A stretch of 64,000 nt of DNA from Notamacropus eugenii (taxonomy: Eukaryota > Chordata > Mammalia > Diprotodontia > Macropodidae). The notes beneath the pieces are model-generated. The model searched no databases, was not told the origin of the DNA, and worked only from the letters and a program-made list of their open reading frames with translations. Numbering within the stretch: position 1 is the stretch's first letter; every line of letters begins with the position of its first letter. Where the stretch lies: contig NC_092872.1 in NCBI RefSeq assembly GCF_028372415.1, forward strand, positions 17,946,479 to 18,010,478, given 5' to 3'. Made by a program: the position numbers and the translations under genes. Positions 11,558-22,199 of the stretch are shown here, piece by piece.

Positions 11558-12649
11558 GATGATTGCATTTTCCCTGGCTTTTAGAGTGTATCTCTGCTTT
11601 GGGGGCACAAAGGCATGGCCCCATGTTACTTGTGCTTAGAACTCGAGGCTTTGTATGTTATGTCCTCTGGTTCTTTCAGCTAGAAGCCATAATGCTGCAA
11701 CCTACCTGGTGCTGAACTGGGTGATGTGCCAAAGCAGGGGCCCATTGAAATCTTTCTGACTTTCCCTGAAGTTACCCTTGATCTCCCTCCATGAGGTGTG
11801 GGGGAGGGGTTTTCTGGCAGCAAGAGTTCTTCTCTCCTGTACTAGAGCATAGGCAGTTCTCAGCAGTTGATGAACTCTTATGTGTGCTAGGGTCTTCCCA
11901 ATTTTCCTGACTGTGATAAGGCACACCTGGAGTCAAAGTGTTGGTGCTTATGGTCTACACAACCCTGGGACTCAGGATCTCCTCCTGGTTTTACTGAGGT
12001 GTGGCTTTCTGGGACAGCTCTGATCCTGCATTGCAGCCACAGAAAGAGAGACCCCCCCCCTCTGTGATTTTCCTGGCCTCTTGAGCTAAGAGACTGCTTA
12101 CCCCTTCAGTTGATCCTACTATTCCAGGATTTTCCTTGGGGAAATATTCACCAAGTTTTTCACAGTCAACAAGGGGAAGAGGAGAGCATTTACTAATCAC
12201 TCTGCTATCTTGGCTCCTGGAACTTTAAGTAGGTGACTTACAGACACTTAATCTTCAGGGTGATAATCTCAGGAGCAGCTGCTGCTGTTTGTTATTCAGC
12301 ACACTGTACTTCTCTTTCAGTTCCAGTAGACTCCTTTCCTGGGCTGATATGTTTGAGAATCAGCTGTGTTGCTTCTGTTTCAGACTGCCAGGAGCTTCCT
12401 GCACAGATTTGCTATCATGGGTCCATGCTGGTACAGCCTGTGCACTTTGTGTTACTCCAGCTCCGTGCAATAGATACTTCCTGTCGACCTTTTAAGCTTT
12501 CCTCAGCTGGAAATCTGCCGCATTCCATCTCCTGCTGGATTCTGTCTCTCTAAAATTTGCTCAAATTCTCTTTTTAGAGGTATCAAAGAAGTTTGTCTTA
12601 GAGCTCAGTTAAGTACATGCTCTCACTTTGCCATCTTGGCTCTGCCCTC

Positions 12650-13084
12650 AGGGGATTTCATATATCAGTAGAGATAGCTGAAATTTAATTAGACGAAAGG
12701 ATTGGGTTCTCTGCAGAATTTCTCTTCTGGTACCTGATCATAACATAAAAGTTTACCATCATTCTCAAGGGCTATACATTACCTTTCTTCATTTGAAAAT
12801 GCTTCTTACACAGGTTTGGTGTTGAATTGTATTTATTCATTCCATGACCAGTCAAACCAAGTTTCATGAGTTTCAATACTAGATTGACTTCAGGGTGCTA
12901 AATGTTTTGGGCACATTAATTCTGAGAGATTATCTATTAAGACATAATAAAAATGGTAAGATGGGTTGTCAAATGATATCATAATTTCTAAAACTTTTGA
13001 AGTAAGACTGAATATCTCTATGTGCTCATGCATTGTGGCAGAGACCAAAGAGCTGTGCCATCACACAAATAATAATAGTATAAA
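12650..13084. other. unassigned sequence
   Basis: No family or exon recognised. Confidence 0.5.
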
Positions 13085-13335
13085 GCCAACTGGGTAGTGC
13101 AGTAGATAGAATGTTGTACTTGGGATCAGGAAAACTTAATTTCAAAACTTGCTGAAGACACATACTAGTAGTTCTCTGACCATGTATTTCTGTCAGTTTT
13201 AGTTAACTCTACTGGAAAATAGGGACATAATAGCATCTAATTCATAAATTTGTTGTGATGATCAAATAAAATAACATATGCAAAAACCTTTATAAGCTTT
13301 AAAGTGCTCTATAAATATTATCTAGAATCATGAAC
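13085..13335 (+). mobile_element. tRNA-SINE with MIR-type 3' tail
   Basis: The tRNA-like head (GTAGTGCAGTAGATAGAATG, TGGGATCAGGAAAACTTAAT) leads to TGGAAAATAGGGACATAATA, TGTTGTGATGATCAAATAA, and ends AAGTGCTCTATAAATATTAT. This is the common marsupial layout in which the tail reads '...GTAAAGCGCT...TATAAATGCTAGCTATTATT'. Confidence 0.78.
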
Positions 13336-13479
13336 AACATCATTATCATTATTGAACAGTCTGGACCTAGTCTTTCAGACACGAAATAAACATAGAAAGG
13401 GATGAATAGATAATATTTGAATTTGTATAAGGAAGTATGCATTTTATAATTCACCAATATACCTTTCTGCTTTCACTTT

Positions 13480-13920
13480 CTATTTGCTCTGTGCCATCAT
13501 TTGTAACACTTCCAAATTCATTTTCCCTGAACATATATCTAGTCATGTTAATTCTCTGCTCAAAATTTTTTACTGTCTTCCCATTACCTCTCACCTCCTT
13601 AGCAAAATCAAGTTGCTTTTTCTAGTAATTAAGTCTTTCTCCAATCAGATACTATCCCTTTTTTGAGACTTATCTTGAAAGTATCTTATAGCGCTTTCTG
13701 TCATGTACTCCATGTTTCTGGGAAACTACCTTGTCCCCTGCACATGAATTGAGTTTTCTTGACCATGTACCTTTGCTCATACCTAGAATGTCTTGTCATG
13801 TCCCTTGCCTTTGGAATTTTATCTCAATTAAATGAACATTTACTAAGAAATTACTATATTCTAGGCTAGCTTTCACCTCCTCAAAAATGAAATAAACCTT
13901 ATCTTCAGTGTGACAGGCAG
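13480..13920 (+). mobile_element. probable old L2/CR1-type LINE 3' fragment
   Basis: CATGTTAATTCTCTGCTCAA, ACTGTCTTCCCATTACCTC, CATACCTAGAATGTCTTGTC and AACATTTACTAAGAAATTAC match, in order, the tail of L2-class LINEs seen at 41640-42300, at low identity. No open frame survives. Confidence 0.5.
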
Positions 13921-14209
13921 GGATATTCAACACTAATCTAATGATTGTGTGACATGGGAGACACTGCTACAGGGACACAAAACATCACATGCCATCATCA
14001 GAGAAGGTGCTATGCTCTATGAGCAAAGCAGAATAGAAACAGCTCAAAAGAAACATGAGATGTGCAAATTTAGAGAGTTCATCTCAAATGTTCACATGAA
14101 CTTTTTGTGACCAACTTGTGGTAGATATTCACAGCTTGCTGATCAACCACAGTCAGATGCATAGAAACTTGACTCCCATATACTGATGTCATTTTGGCTT
14201 TCTGAGAAC
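13921..14209. other. unassigned sequence
   Basis: Nothing recognised. Confidence 0.45.
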
Positions 14210-14400
14210 AAAGTACAACAACCAACCAACTATTTGCTAGGTGCTGTGATAAGTGCTGGGGATAGAAAAAAAGGCAAAAGACTGTCTATGTCATCAGGGA
14301 GCTTCCACTCTAGTGGGGGAAACAAAATGCAAACAGATAATCTCATATAAAAGATAAAGAAAAAGTATTTACAGTGGAGGGAAGATTTGGGAGGTTATGA
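14210..14400 (-). mobile_element. L2-type LINE 3' end, antisense
   Basis: TTTGCTAGGTGCTGTGATAA, GTGCTGGGGATAGAAAAAAA, TCATCAGGGAGCTTCCACTC and TAGTGGGGGAAACAAAATGC form the reverse complement of the L2 3'UTR and tail. The same block occurs at 32285-32430. Confidence 0.8.
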
Positions 14401-15441
14401 GGGAATGAGTGAATATTATTCTCATCAAAATTAACTATAAGAGGGGTATAGAAAATAAGAGGAAAAGGAGATAGAGAAGGGGGTGGTAGTGATAGAAGAC
14501 AGGGCAGATTGTCTGAGGGGGAAGTCAGAAACAGAAAATTTTTCAGGAGGGATAGGGTGAAAAGAGAGAGAGAATAGAATATATGGGGAGAAGAAGATTG
14601 AAGGAAATATATTTAGCAATCATAAATGTGAAAAAAATTTTGAAACAAGTTTATCTGATAAAGACCTCATTTCTCAAAATAGAGAACTGAGTCAAATTTC
14701 TGAAAATAGGAGCCATTTCCCAATTTATAAGTGATCAATAGATATGAACAGTTTTCAGATGAAGGAATCAAAACCATCTATTGCAATACGAGAATTTGCT
14801 CTAAATCTCTATTGATTGAAGGAATGCAAATTGGAGTATTTCCGAAGTACTACCACAGACCTATTACACTGGCTAATAGGATAGAAAAGGAGAAAAATAG
14901 TGAAGGGGACGTGGGAAAAATGAAACATTAATGCACTGTTTGTTGGTGGAGCTGTGAACCGATTGAACCATTCTATAGACAATATGGAACTATGCCCAAA
15001 GGGCTATAAAACCAAGCATGTCCTTTCACCTAGAAGTTGCCACCACTAGATTTGTAGCCAAAAAAGAGATTTTTAAAAAAGGGAAGAGTACGGAAATGTA
15101 TGGAATTTATAGAATTTATAGAAGCTTTGTTCTGATGGCAGGCAGTTGGAAACTGAATGTTCATTAATTAGCTGAACAAATTGTAGTATATGATTTTGAT
15201 GGCATAGTGTTTTTTTAAATGAAATGATGAGTAGGATGTTCTCAAAAAAAACTTGGGAAGACTTACATGAGCTGATGCAAAGTTAAATATACTGTCTACA
15301 AAGTAACAGTAATATTTTAAAACGATTAGTTGCAAATGGCTTAGCTATTCTCAGTAATTTAATAACCCAAGACAATTCAGAATTACCTATAATGAAAAAT
15401 GTTCTCCATTCACAGGGCAAATACTGATGATGTTTGAATAC

Positions 15442-15516
<75 letters not shown>

Positions 15517-15540
15517 ATTTTCTACTTTATGCCTAATCCT
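14401..15540 (+). mobile_element. old, internally deleted L1 (spacer joined to 3' end)
   Basis: 14400-14625 is the purine-rich L1 inter-ORF spacer (GATAGAAGACAGGGCAGATT, GGGATAGGGTGAAAAGAGAG), ending at the lead-in to ORF2 (AGCAATCATAAATGTGAA). It then jumps straight to the C-terminal quarter of ORF2 (TGATAAAGACCTCATTTCTC, CTGTTTGTTGGTGGAGCTG, GGAACTATGCCCAAAGGGCT). The 3' part continues to about 15540 and is split by a (GA)n tract. All frames are broken. Confidence 0.72.
15447..15514. repeat. (GA)34 microsatellite
   Basis: A perfect GA run of 68 bases lies inside the old L1 3' region. Confidence 0.97.
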
Positions 15541-16014
15541 ATGGGATAAATATACAGGTGATTGGCAGAAGTTAGGATGGAAAAAAGTTATATTCAAGGA
15601 ATAGTGAATGCCCAAGAAGTGAGGTACAGCATAGATCTAATTTTGCTAAATATTTCATGATTGAGCCTCGGCTGAGCTTTTAAATTTAGACAACATCAAA
15701 TAACTCGGCTAAAAAATATTTGATCAACTAATTTGCTTGTAGTGTCAACATTTTCCCAGATGCAAACATCACATTGCTTGACAAAGATATGTCTCAAGAT
15801 GCTTAAAATTTGGTAAATAAGAAAATTAATTTGTTTTCATTAATTTCACAGTAGATAATTCACAAAATAATAAAAATGACTCTAAAATTGAAAAAAAGTA
15901 AAGAAGATAAAACAGCAACTGCTAAGCATTCCTGAGCACACCCAGGAAGCAGAGGGAAAGCACTTGCCAGTCAGGGAATAACTCTATACAGCCAGTCAAC
16001 AAGAAATGAAGGAA
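15541..16014. other. unassigned sequence
   Basis: No recognised repeat or exon. Confidence 0.45.
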
Positions 16015-16215
16015 ACAAATATTTACTGCATCCTTACCATGTATCAGGCACTGTGCTAAATGCTTTACAAACATCTCATTTGACTGTCATAACTTTGGAA
16101 TGTAAGTGCTAGTATTATTTTCATTTTAGAGTTGAAGAAACTGGAGGCAAAGTTAAGTTATTTGTCCAGGGTCACACAGATGTGAGGTCAAATTTCAAGG
16201 CATTTAGGGTTATCC
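16015..16215 (-). mobile_element. MIR/CORE-type SINE, antisense
   Basis: CATGTATCAGGCACTGTGCT, AAATGCTTTACAAA, CTCATTTGACTGTCATAACT, GTTGAAGAAACTGGAGGCAA and TTTGTCCAGGGTCACACAG give the full antisense order of a MIR-like element. Confidence 0.82.
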
Positions 16216-16262
16216 AAAGTGTCATCTAGCTATACTTACTAAAGACCTACTCAGTGATTGGT

Positions 16263-16286
16263 ACTACACTACACTACACTACACTA
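16263..16286. repeat. (CTACA)n pentanucleotide repeat
   Basis: About five copies of the CTACA/TACAC unit. Confidence 0.9.
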
Positions 16287-17995
16287 ATCAATCAAGATAG
16301 AAAGAAAGACAAGACAAAACAAATACTAAAGCAAGACGAAAAAACCAAAAAATTTAATGAGTTCACTGTCTAATGGGGGCACATCATGCAAAGAAGTATA
16401 TCAAAACAGTATATACACAGGATGGATTGAAAATAATCAACAAATAGTAGGCAATTAAGTGAAGAGAGTTTGGGAAATGCTTCTTGCAAAAAGGGTGAGA
16501 AATTAGCTGAGTTTCTGAGGAAGTCAACAAATTGAAGAAAGAGGGAAAAAGAGGGAAAAGGCTTCAGATAGGGATGATATTAATTGAAAATATTTATATT
16601 TGGGAGATTGAGTATCATGTATAAGGAAGAGCTTTAAAGCCTATGTCATTGCATCATACTCGGGCAAGCTGAAGGAAAGTGGATGTAAGAACACTGGAAA
16701 GATAAGAAAAGATTGGGTTCTGAAAAGTTGTAAAAGCCATGCAGAGGAATGTATGTATATATAGCTTACATCAAACAGTTTGGAAGAGCTGTCTGTTGAT
16801 TTAGATTTTTCTGTATTTCTCTGAAATTCAGAGTACTGACTTTTTCCCCTGAACTAAGTGAATGATACATGTGCTTGATTAAAGGAGATTGTTAACCGTT
16901 TAAAAGTTCCCTTTCCTTTTATGAATACAGATCAAAGAATCTGTGACAGCAGCCCCCCTGTGTATGTTGGGGTGAATACTGTTACAAATTATTAGACTTT
17001 ACTGAATGGGGGTGATATTATCAGACTTGTGCTTAATGTAAATTGCTTTGAAAGCTGAATGGAGGCTGAACCTGAGTCTAGTGACAGTTGTCACAGGGGA
17101 AAACAACAAGAAGGGTACAGCAAGAATCTAGGTGGAAAGTGATGAGGTCCTTCACCAGGATGATGAAAACATGAGAGAGAAGGAAATTGAATACAAGAGA
17201 TATGCTAAAGATCTAAAAGATGGGTTTTTACATCAGATTCCATAATTGCTGGGGAAGGGAATGAGAAAAAGGAGTGGAGAATGATACGTAGTTTGGGAGC
17301 CAGTTTAACTTGGTAGATATTAATACTTCTTTGAAAGTAATTATGAAGTTATAAAGAATGACAGTTTGGGGAGAATATTAATGGTTTCATTTTGACACGT
17401 TAAATTTTAGCTACCAACAGGTTATCCAGTACAAGATGTCTAATAGGCAATTGAAGATGTGAGACTGGAGATCAGGAGAGAGGATGAGAAGGAAGATTAG
17501 GTCTAGAAAAATAGATCTGAGTAGCATCTGTATAAAGATTAAAATTTAGTCATTTGAAATTGTTGAAATCATCAAGTGAAATACCATAGAGGAGAAAAGA
17601 GTCCACAACAAAGCCTCAGAAGATATTTACAGTTAGTAGAGACTCTCAAAGTTAGTATAAGCTAGATGAAAATACTCCAAATGGGGAGTAGTTGGAAAGG
17701 TGGGAGAAGAGATGGGAAATAAAAAGCATCACAGAAACCTCAATGGACAAATCAATGAGCATTTATTAAATATTTATTGTTTGCCAGGTTCTGGGTTAAT
17801 ACAGGCAAAATGAAAGATAGTTTTTGCCCTCAAGGTGTGTATGCTTTAGTGGTAAAATTGAACATATATAAGGGAGCTGAAAAGTATTTGTATGATGGAC
17901 AAAGGTGAGAGAAAGTTTGGGACAGTCAGGGGTACAGCTTAGAGACTTCTGAAGAAAAGTTTGACCTAGGTCTCTTCCTTAAAAAAGGAGATCCT

Positions 17996-18757
17996 AGAGC
18001 AATTTGGAACTATGCCCAAAGGGCTACAAAAATGTGCATACCCTTTGACCCAGCAATATCGCTACTAGGACTGTATCCCCAAGAGATCATAAAAATAGGA
18101 AAGGGTCCCACATGTACAAAAATATTTATAGCAGCACTCTTTGTAGTTGCCAAAAACTGGAAGGCAAGGGGATGTCCATCAATTGGGGAATGGCTGAATA
18201 AATTATGGTACATGAATGTAATGGAGTACTATTGTGCCATAAGAAATGATGAACAAGAAGACTTCAGAGAAGCCTGGAAGGACTTATATGACCTGATGCT
18301 GAGTGAAAGGAGCAGAACCAGGAGAACTTTGTGCACAGCAATGACCACAGTGTGTGAGAGTTTTTTCTGGTAGACTTGGAATTTTGTAATAACGCAAGAA
18401 CTTCTTAAAAAAAAAAATCCCAGTCGTGGTTTTCTAAGGCAAAATGCCTTCCACACTCAGAGAAGGAAATATGGAAGTCATTTGCAGAATGTAGCAGATC
18501 ATGTTTGTGCATGTGTATGTTTTTATGTATCATGTTTTGATTTGTTATATGATTTCTTTCATTTATTTTAGTCTGACTACATAGCATGACTATAGTGAAA
18601 ATGTACTCAGTAGGAAAGTATATGTAGAACCTATACAGAATTGTATGCAGTCATAGGGAGGGAGGGGGGTAGTGGGGGGTAGGTGGGGGGGGGGATAAAA
18701 TCTCAATTGTATGGCAGTGATTGTTAAACATTAAAAAATAATAATAATATATATTAA
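17996..18757 (+). mobile_element. young 5'-truncated L1 with 15-bp TSD
   Basis: Only the ORF2 tail and 3'UTR are present. A perfect 15-bp direct repeat AAAAAAGGAGATCCT flanks it at 17981-17995 and 18758-18772, after a short A/T-rich tail. The 3'UTR carries the G-rich tract typical of L1 (18656-18694) and ends TGTTAAACATTAAAAAATA. It interrupts L2. Confidence 0.96.
18002..18373 (+). pseudogene. L1 ORF2 C-terminus (open tail)
   Basis: The last roughly 120 codons of ORF2 are still open up to TAG at 18371-18373 (..EDFREAWKDLYDLMLSERSRT.. ending ESFFW). This is the C-terminal region after the reverse transcriptase and carries no catalytic residue. The 5' truncation removed everything else, so it is a dead fragment whose intactness reflects youth. 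In the neighbouring copy the terminal TAG reads CAG. Confidence 0.93.
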
Positions 18758-19502
18758 AAAAAAGGAGATCCTGGGAAAAGCTATCCAATCAAAGGAAGAA
18801 GTGGGGCGTAAGTTAGTTCCAATGTATAAAGTCCAAATGTTAAGTGTTGAGTGTTGATACTTACAGGGTGAAGAGATTGGGAGAGCATTGAAGAAAAAGA
18901 CTGGAAAAGTTAGAAGTCCAACCTGGTGAGGAATCAAGGAAAAGGAAAGTGTCGAAGACTAAGAATTGATCAAGAAGCATGAGGATTAATAGAAAGGTAA
19001 TTAGATTTATCAATTTAGCTCTGGTAATTTTAGAGAGCAGTTCTAGTTGAATGATGAGGTTGGATGCTAGACTACAGGAAGTTAATAAGAAAAAGAGAGG
19101 AGAGAGCGAAAGTATCTAATATGAATCAATCTTCTCAAGGAGCTTAACAGCAAAGTGAGGAGAGATATGAGATGTTAGCTAGTGGGAAAGCATGAATTAA
19201 GTGAGAGATTGCTTGAAGATGAGGAGGTCATGGGCATGTTGTAGGTAGGACAGAAGGAGAGAATAGACAGGGAGAGATTGAAAATTATTGAGATAGTAGG
19301 AAAGATAGAGGAGGCAAACTACTGCATAATATAGGATGGATTCAGATCACTTCTACAAACATAGGGGTTTGCCTTGACAAAGAGAAGGCATGTATATTTA
19401 TATGAAAAAGGGATGGAGAAGGAGAGGTTAAAGGGAAACATCTGAATGATGTGAGATATGGAAGAAAGGAAAAGGGAGAACTCTCAGAAAATGGCTTCAA
19501 TG

Positions 19503-20099
19503 AAACTGGAAGTCAAGGGGATGTCCATCAATTGGGGAATGGCTGAATAAATTATGGTATATGAATGCAATGGAGTACTATTGTGCCATAAGAAATGATG
19601 AACAAGAAGACTTCAGAGAGGTCTGGAAGGACTTATATGACCTGATGCTGAGTGAAAGGAGCAGAACCAGGAGAACTTTGTGCACAGCAATGACCACAGT
19701 GTGTGAGAGTTTTTTCTGGCAGATTTGGAATTTTGTAATAACGCAAGAACTTCTTAAAAAAAAAAATCCCAATGGTGGTTCTCTAAGGCAAAATGCCTTC
19801 CACACTCAGAGAAAGAAATATGGAAGTCATTTGCAGAATGTAGCAGATCATGTTTGTGTATGTGTATGTTTTTTTGTGTATCATGTTTAGATTTGTTATA
19901 TGATTTCTTCCATTTATTTTAGTCCGACTACATAGCATGACTATAGTGAAAATGTACTCAATAGGAAAGTATATGTAGAACCTATACAGAACTGTATGCA
20001 GTCGTGGGGAGGGAGGGAGGTAGTGGGGGGTAGGTGTGGGGGGGATAAAATCTCAATTGTATGGCAGTGATTGTTAAACATTAAAAAATAATTAAAAAA
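19503..20099 (+). mobile_element. second young 5'-truncated L1 with 17-bp TSD
   Basis: Nearly the same sequence as the L1 at 17996-18757 but truncated further downstream in ORF2. A perfect 17-bp direct repeat AGAAAATGGCTTCAATG flanks it at 19486-19502 and 20100-20116. I counted about 20 differences over roughly 500 aligned bases between the two copies. Because its ORF2 terminal codon is CAG instead of TAG, the frame runs on to 19890. Confidence 0.96.
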
Positions 20100-20230
20100 A
20101 GAAAATGGCTTCAATGTATTTTGGTGGCGATAGTAATCATTAACATTTAATTAACGAATCAAATGGAAATATTATTTATTGTATCCACTATGGTGATGTT
20201 GTGAGAGACAAATGGGATAATAAATGTGTG

Positions 20231-20275
20231 TGTATATATATACACACATACATATATGTGTGTGTATGTACATAG
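20231..20275. repeat. TG/TA palindromic microsatellite
   Basis: TGTGTATATATATACACACA followed by TACATATATGTGTGTGTATG. Both halves are self-complementary and can form hairpins. Confidence 0.9.
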
Positions 20276-20509
20276 TATTCTTTACCAACATTAAACATTA
20301 TATAAATGGTCAGTAATTATTATTGTTGTTGTTAATAATATCCTAATTACTGCTACTACAACTACAAGCATTATGTCTTTTTTGAAGTTCAGTGAGATGG
20401 CATGAATTGAATAGGATCTTATGACTAGTAACTGACAGAACAAGGGTTTAAACATAGATCTCATACTAGGACTCCCCATGTCACACTAACTTTTTATCTA
20501 TTTTTATAT

Positions 20510-20764
20510 CGGTTTTGCTAGGTGCTGTATTGGAAAGAGTCCTGGACCTGAAGTCAGGAAGATGAGGCTTATTGTGTTCAAAACTGACCTCAGACACTTA
20601 CTACCTATGCAACCCTAGGCAAGTCACTTAATTCACTTTCCCTTAGTTCCTCATATGTAAAAATGAGCTGTAGAAGGAAATGGCAAACTACTCCAGCATC
20701 TCTGCCAAGAAAATCATATATGGGGTCATGAAGAGTCATACATTATGGGAATGACTGAACAACA
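20510..20764 (+). mobile_element. tRNA-derived SINE with RTE-like tail
   Basis: GCTAGGTGCTGTATTGGAAA, GGACCTGAAGTCAGGAAGAT, CTCAGACACTTACTACCTAT, GGCAAGTCACTTAATTCACT, GAAGGAAATGGCAAACTACT, TGACTGAACAACAACT. It is the same family as 212-468. It lies only 25 bases upstream of an L1 5' end. Confidence 0.88.
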
Positions 20765-20789
20765 ACTATTTCTGTGAAAAATAGATAAT

Positions 20790-22098
20790 GAGGGGGTGGA
20801 GCCAAGATGGCAGAGTAGAAAGACACACATACACATAGCTCCGAACCCACAACCCACAGAACGGCTAGAGGGGACCAACTCACGGTGAATTCTGCACCCA
20901 GAGGCCACAGAACATTGGAGCGAGGGAGATTTCTGTTCTGGAGAGACCTGCAAACCTCTCACAAAAGGTCCTTCATGCTGCGGACTGGGTGCCGGGACTG
21001 GGAGCTGAGTACAGCCCTGCCGCGGCTGTGGCACCTATAGGAAAAGATCCGAGCGGGCTTCAGAGATGGGATCTCCAGTGGCCGCACAAGTCCCTCCACC
21101 CACAGTTGACGGGGGTCGGTGAGAGAGTCTCTTTGGTGGGTCGAGGGGGAAGTGGGGTGCCCCCATGGCTCGGGCCCCCTCGGGAGACAGAAGCTGAGGG
21201 GCGGCGGCAGACTGGTGTTCCCCAAGCAGGCAGGAGCCTGGATCCATTGTTGAAGGTCTGTGCATAAACTCCCTGAGGGAATTGAGCCCTTGAGGTGGCC
21301 CTGCCCCAACCTCAGCACCTGAACATAATCTCATACTGAATAGCAGCCCTGCCCCCGCCCAAAGCCCTGAGGCTGGAAGCAGCATTTGAATCTCAGACCC
21401 CAAACGCTGGCTGGGAGGATCAGGAGGGGAGGTGGGTGTGAGGAGAATATTCAGAGGTCAAGTCACTGGCTGGGAAAATGCCCAGAAAAGGGAAAAGAAA
21501 TAAGACTATAGAAGGTTACTTTCTTGGTGAACAGGCATTTCCTCCCTTCCTTTCTGATGAGGAAGAACAATGCTTACCATCAGGCAAAGACACAGAAATC
21601 AAGGCTTCTGTGTCCCAGCCCACCCAATGGGCTCAGGCCATGGAAGAGCTCAAAAAAAATTTTGAAAATCAAGTTAGAGAGGTGGAGGAAAAGCTGGGAA
21701 GAGAAATGAGAGACATGAAGTCAAAGCATGAACAGCAAATCAGCTCCCTGCTAAAGGAGACCCAAAAAAATGTTGAAGAAAATAACAGCTTGAAAAGTAG
21801 GCTAACTCAATTGGCAAAAGAGGTTCAGGAAGCCAATGAGGAGAAGAATGCTTTCAAAAGCAGAATTAGCCAGATGGAAAAGGAGATTCAAAAGCTCACT
21901 GAAGAAAATAGTTCTTTCAAAATTAGAATGGCACAGATGCAGGCTAATGACTTTGTGAGAAAGCAAGATATCACAATACAAAACCAAAAGAATGGAGAAA
22001 TGGAAGATAATGTGAAATATCTCATTGGAAAAACAACTGACCAAACAAGAGACGGAGAACATTATGAAGTACAAAATGGATAATTCAGATTACATTAA
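20790..22098 (+). mobile_element. L1/HAL1-type 5' half fused to the ORF2 tail
   Basis: The intact-looking 5' end (GAGGGGGTGGAGCCAAGATG at 20790) leads through a GC-rich 5'UTR of about 690 bp to ORF1. Inside ORF1, at TGACC (22038-22042), the sequence switches to the C-terminal part of L1 ORF2 (GAACATTATGAAGTACAAAA, GATTACATTAAA). It stops at about 22098 with no 3'UTR and no A-tail. About 70 bp of ORF2 tail remain. Confidence 0.9.
21478..22083 (+). pseudogene. L1 ORF1 N-terminal half, open, fused to ORF2 sequence
   Basis: The 201-codon open frame starts MPRKGKRNK at the usual ORF1 start after TGGCTGGGAAA. Residues about 55-160 form a long heptad-rich coiled coil (EELKKNFENQVREVEEK, SLLKETQKNVEENNSL, MEKEIQKLTEENSS), the trimerisation stalk of L1 ORF1p. 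The C-terminal RNA-recognition and CTD domains are lost: after LIGKTTD (about residue 187) the last residues come from out-of-context ORF2 DNA. It is less damaged than every other ORF1 here, suggesting a younger insertion. A coiled-coil-only protein is conceivable, but there is no sign of expression. Confidence 0.88.
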
Positions 22099-22195
22099 AG
22101 TGACAAGGGTCTCAAATTCTATTGTCCTTAGTTTGTTCATCTATAAAATTAAGTGGTTGGGCAACATAAACTCTTAAGCTCCATTCTATTTCTAA
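22099..22195 (+). mobile_element. SINE 3' tail fragment
   Basis: CTTAGTTTGTTCATCTATAA, AATTAAGTGGTTGGGCAACA and AGCTCCATTCTATTTCTAA follow the tail of the 'GGTTGGACTAGATGACCTC' SINE family. The head is missing. Confidence 0.55.
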
Positions 22196-22199
22196 ACAC

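Larger units (their letters stand above)
8940..12649 (-). mobile_element. L1 element, minus strand, with large internal deletion
   Basis: The 5' end lies at 12649 (reverse complement begins GAGGGCAGAGCCAAGATGG). Reading leftwards there is a 5'UTR of about 1.1 kb, ORF1, a purine-rich inter-ORF spacer (10050-10575), the N-terminal endonuclease part of ORF2, a breakpoint at about 9546-9550, the end of ORF2 and a 3'UTR ending in an A-rich tail near 8940. Roughly the middle 3 kb of ORF2, including the whole reverse transcriptase, is missing. A second deletion near 9425 drops a short piece of the ORF2 tail. The element is dead. Confidence 0.9.
16235..20140 (-). mobile_element. old L2 LINE sequence, antisense, host to two L1 insertions
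   Basis: From left to right this reads the L2 3' end (CACTGTCTAATGGGGGCAC, ACAGGATGGATTGAAAATAA), then reverse-complement ORF2. Landmarks are GATGTCTAATAGGCAATTGA, GATGTGAGACTGGAGATCAG, GAGCAGTTCTAGTTGAATGA, TTTGCCTTGACAAAGAGAAG. On the minus strand these fall in the L2 reverse-transcriptase region, but the frame is riddled with stops. A second 3' end starts at about 17750 (GAGCATTTATTAAATATTTA), so at least two L2 copies lie in series. Young L1s split it at 17996-18757 and 19503-20099. Confidence 0.78.

Noticed and set aside
15283..15615. 110-codon minus frame rich in Leu-Ser
   Set aside because: The centre is the (GA)34 microsatellite read in antisense and the flanks are old L1; not a gene.
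20726..21403. Overlapping frames of 92-122 codons on both strands
   Set aside because: They lie in the GC-rich 5'UTR of the L1/HAL1 element at 20790; no consistent frame and no recognisable protein.
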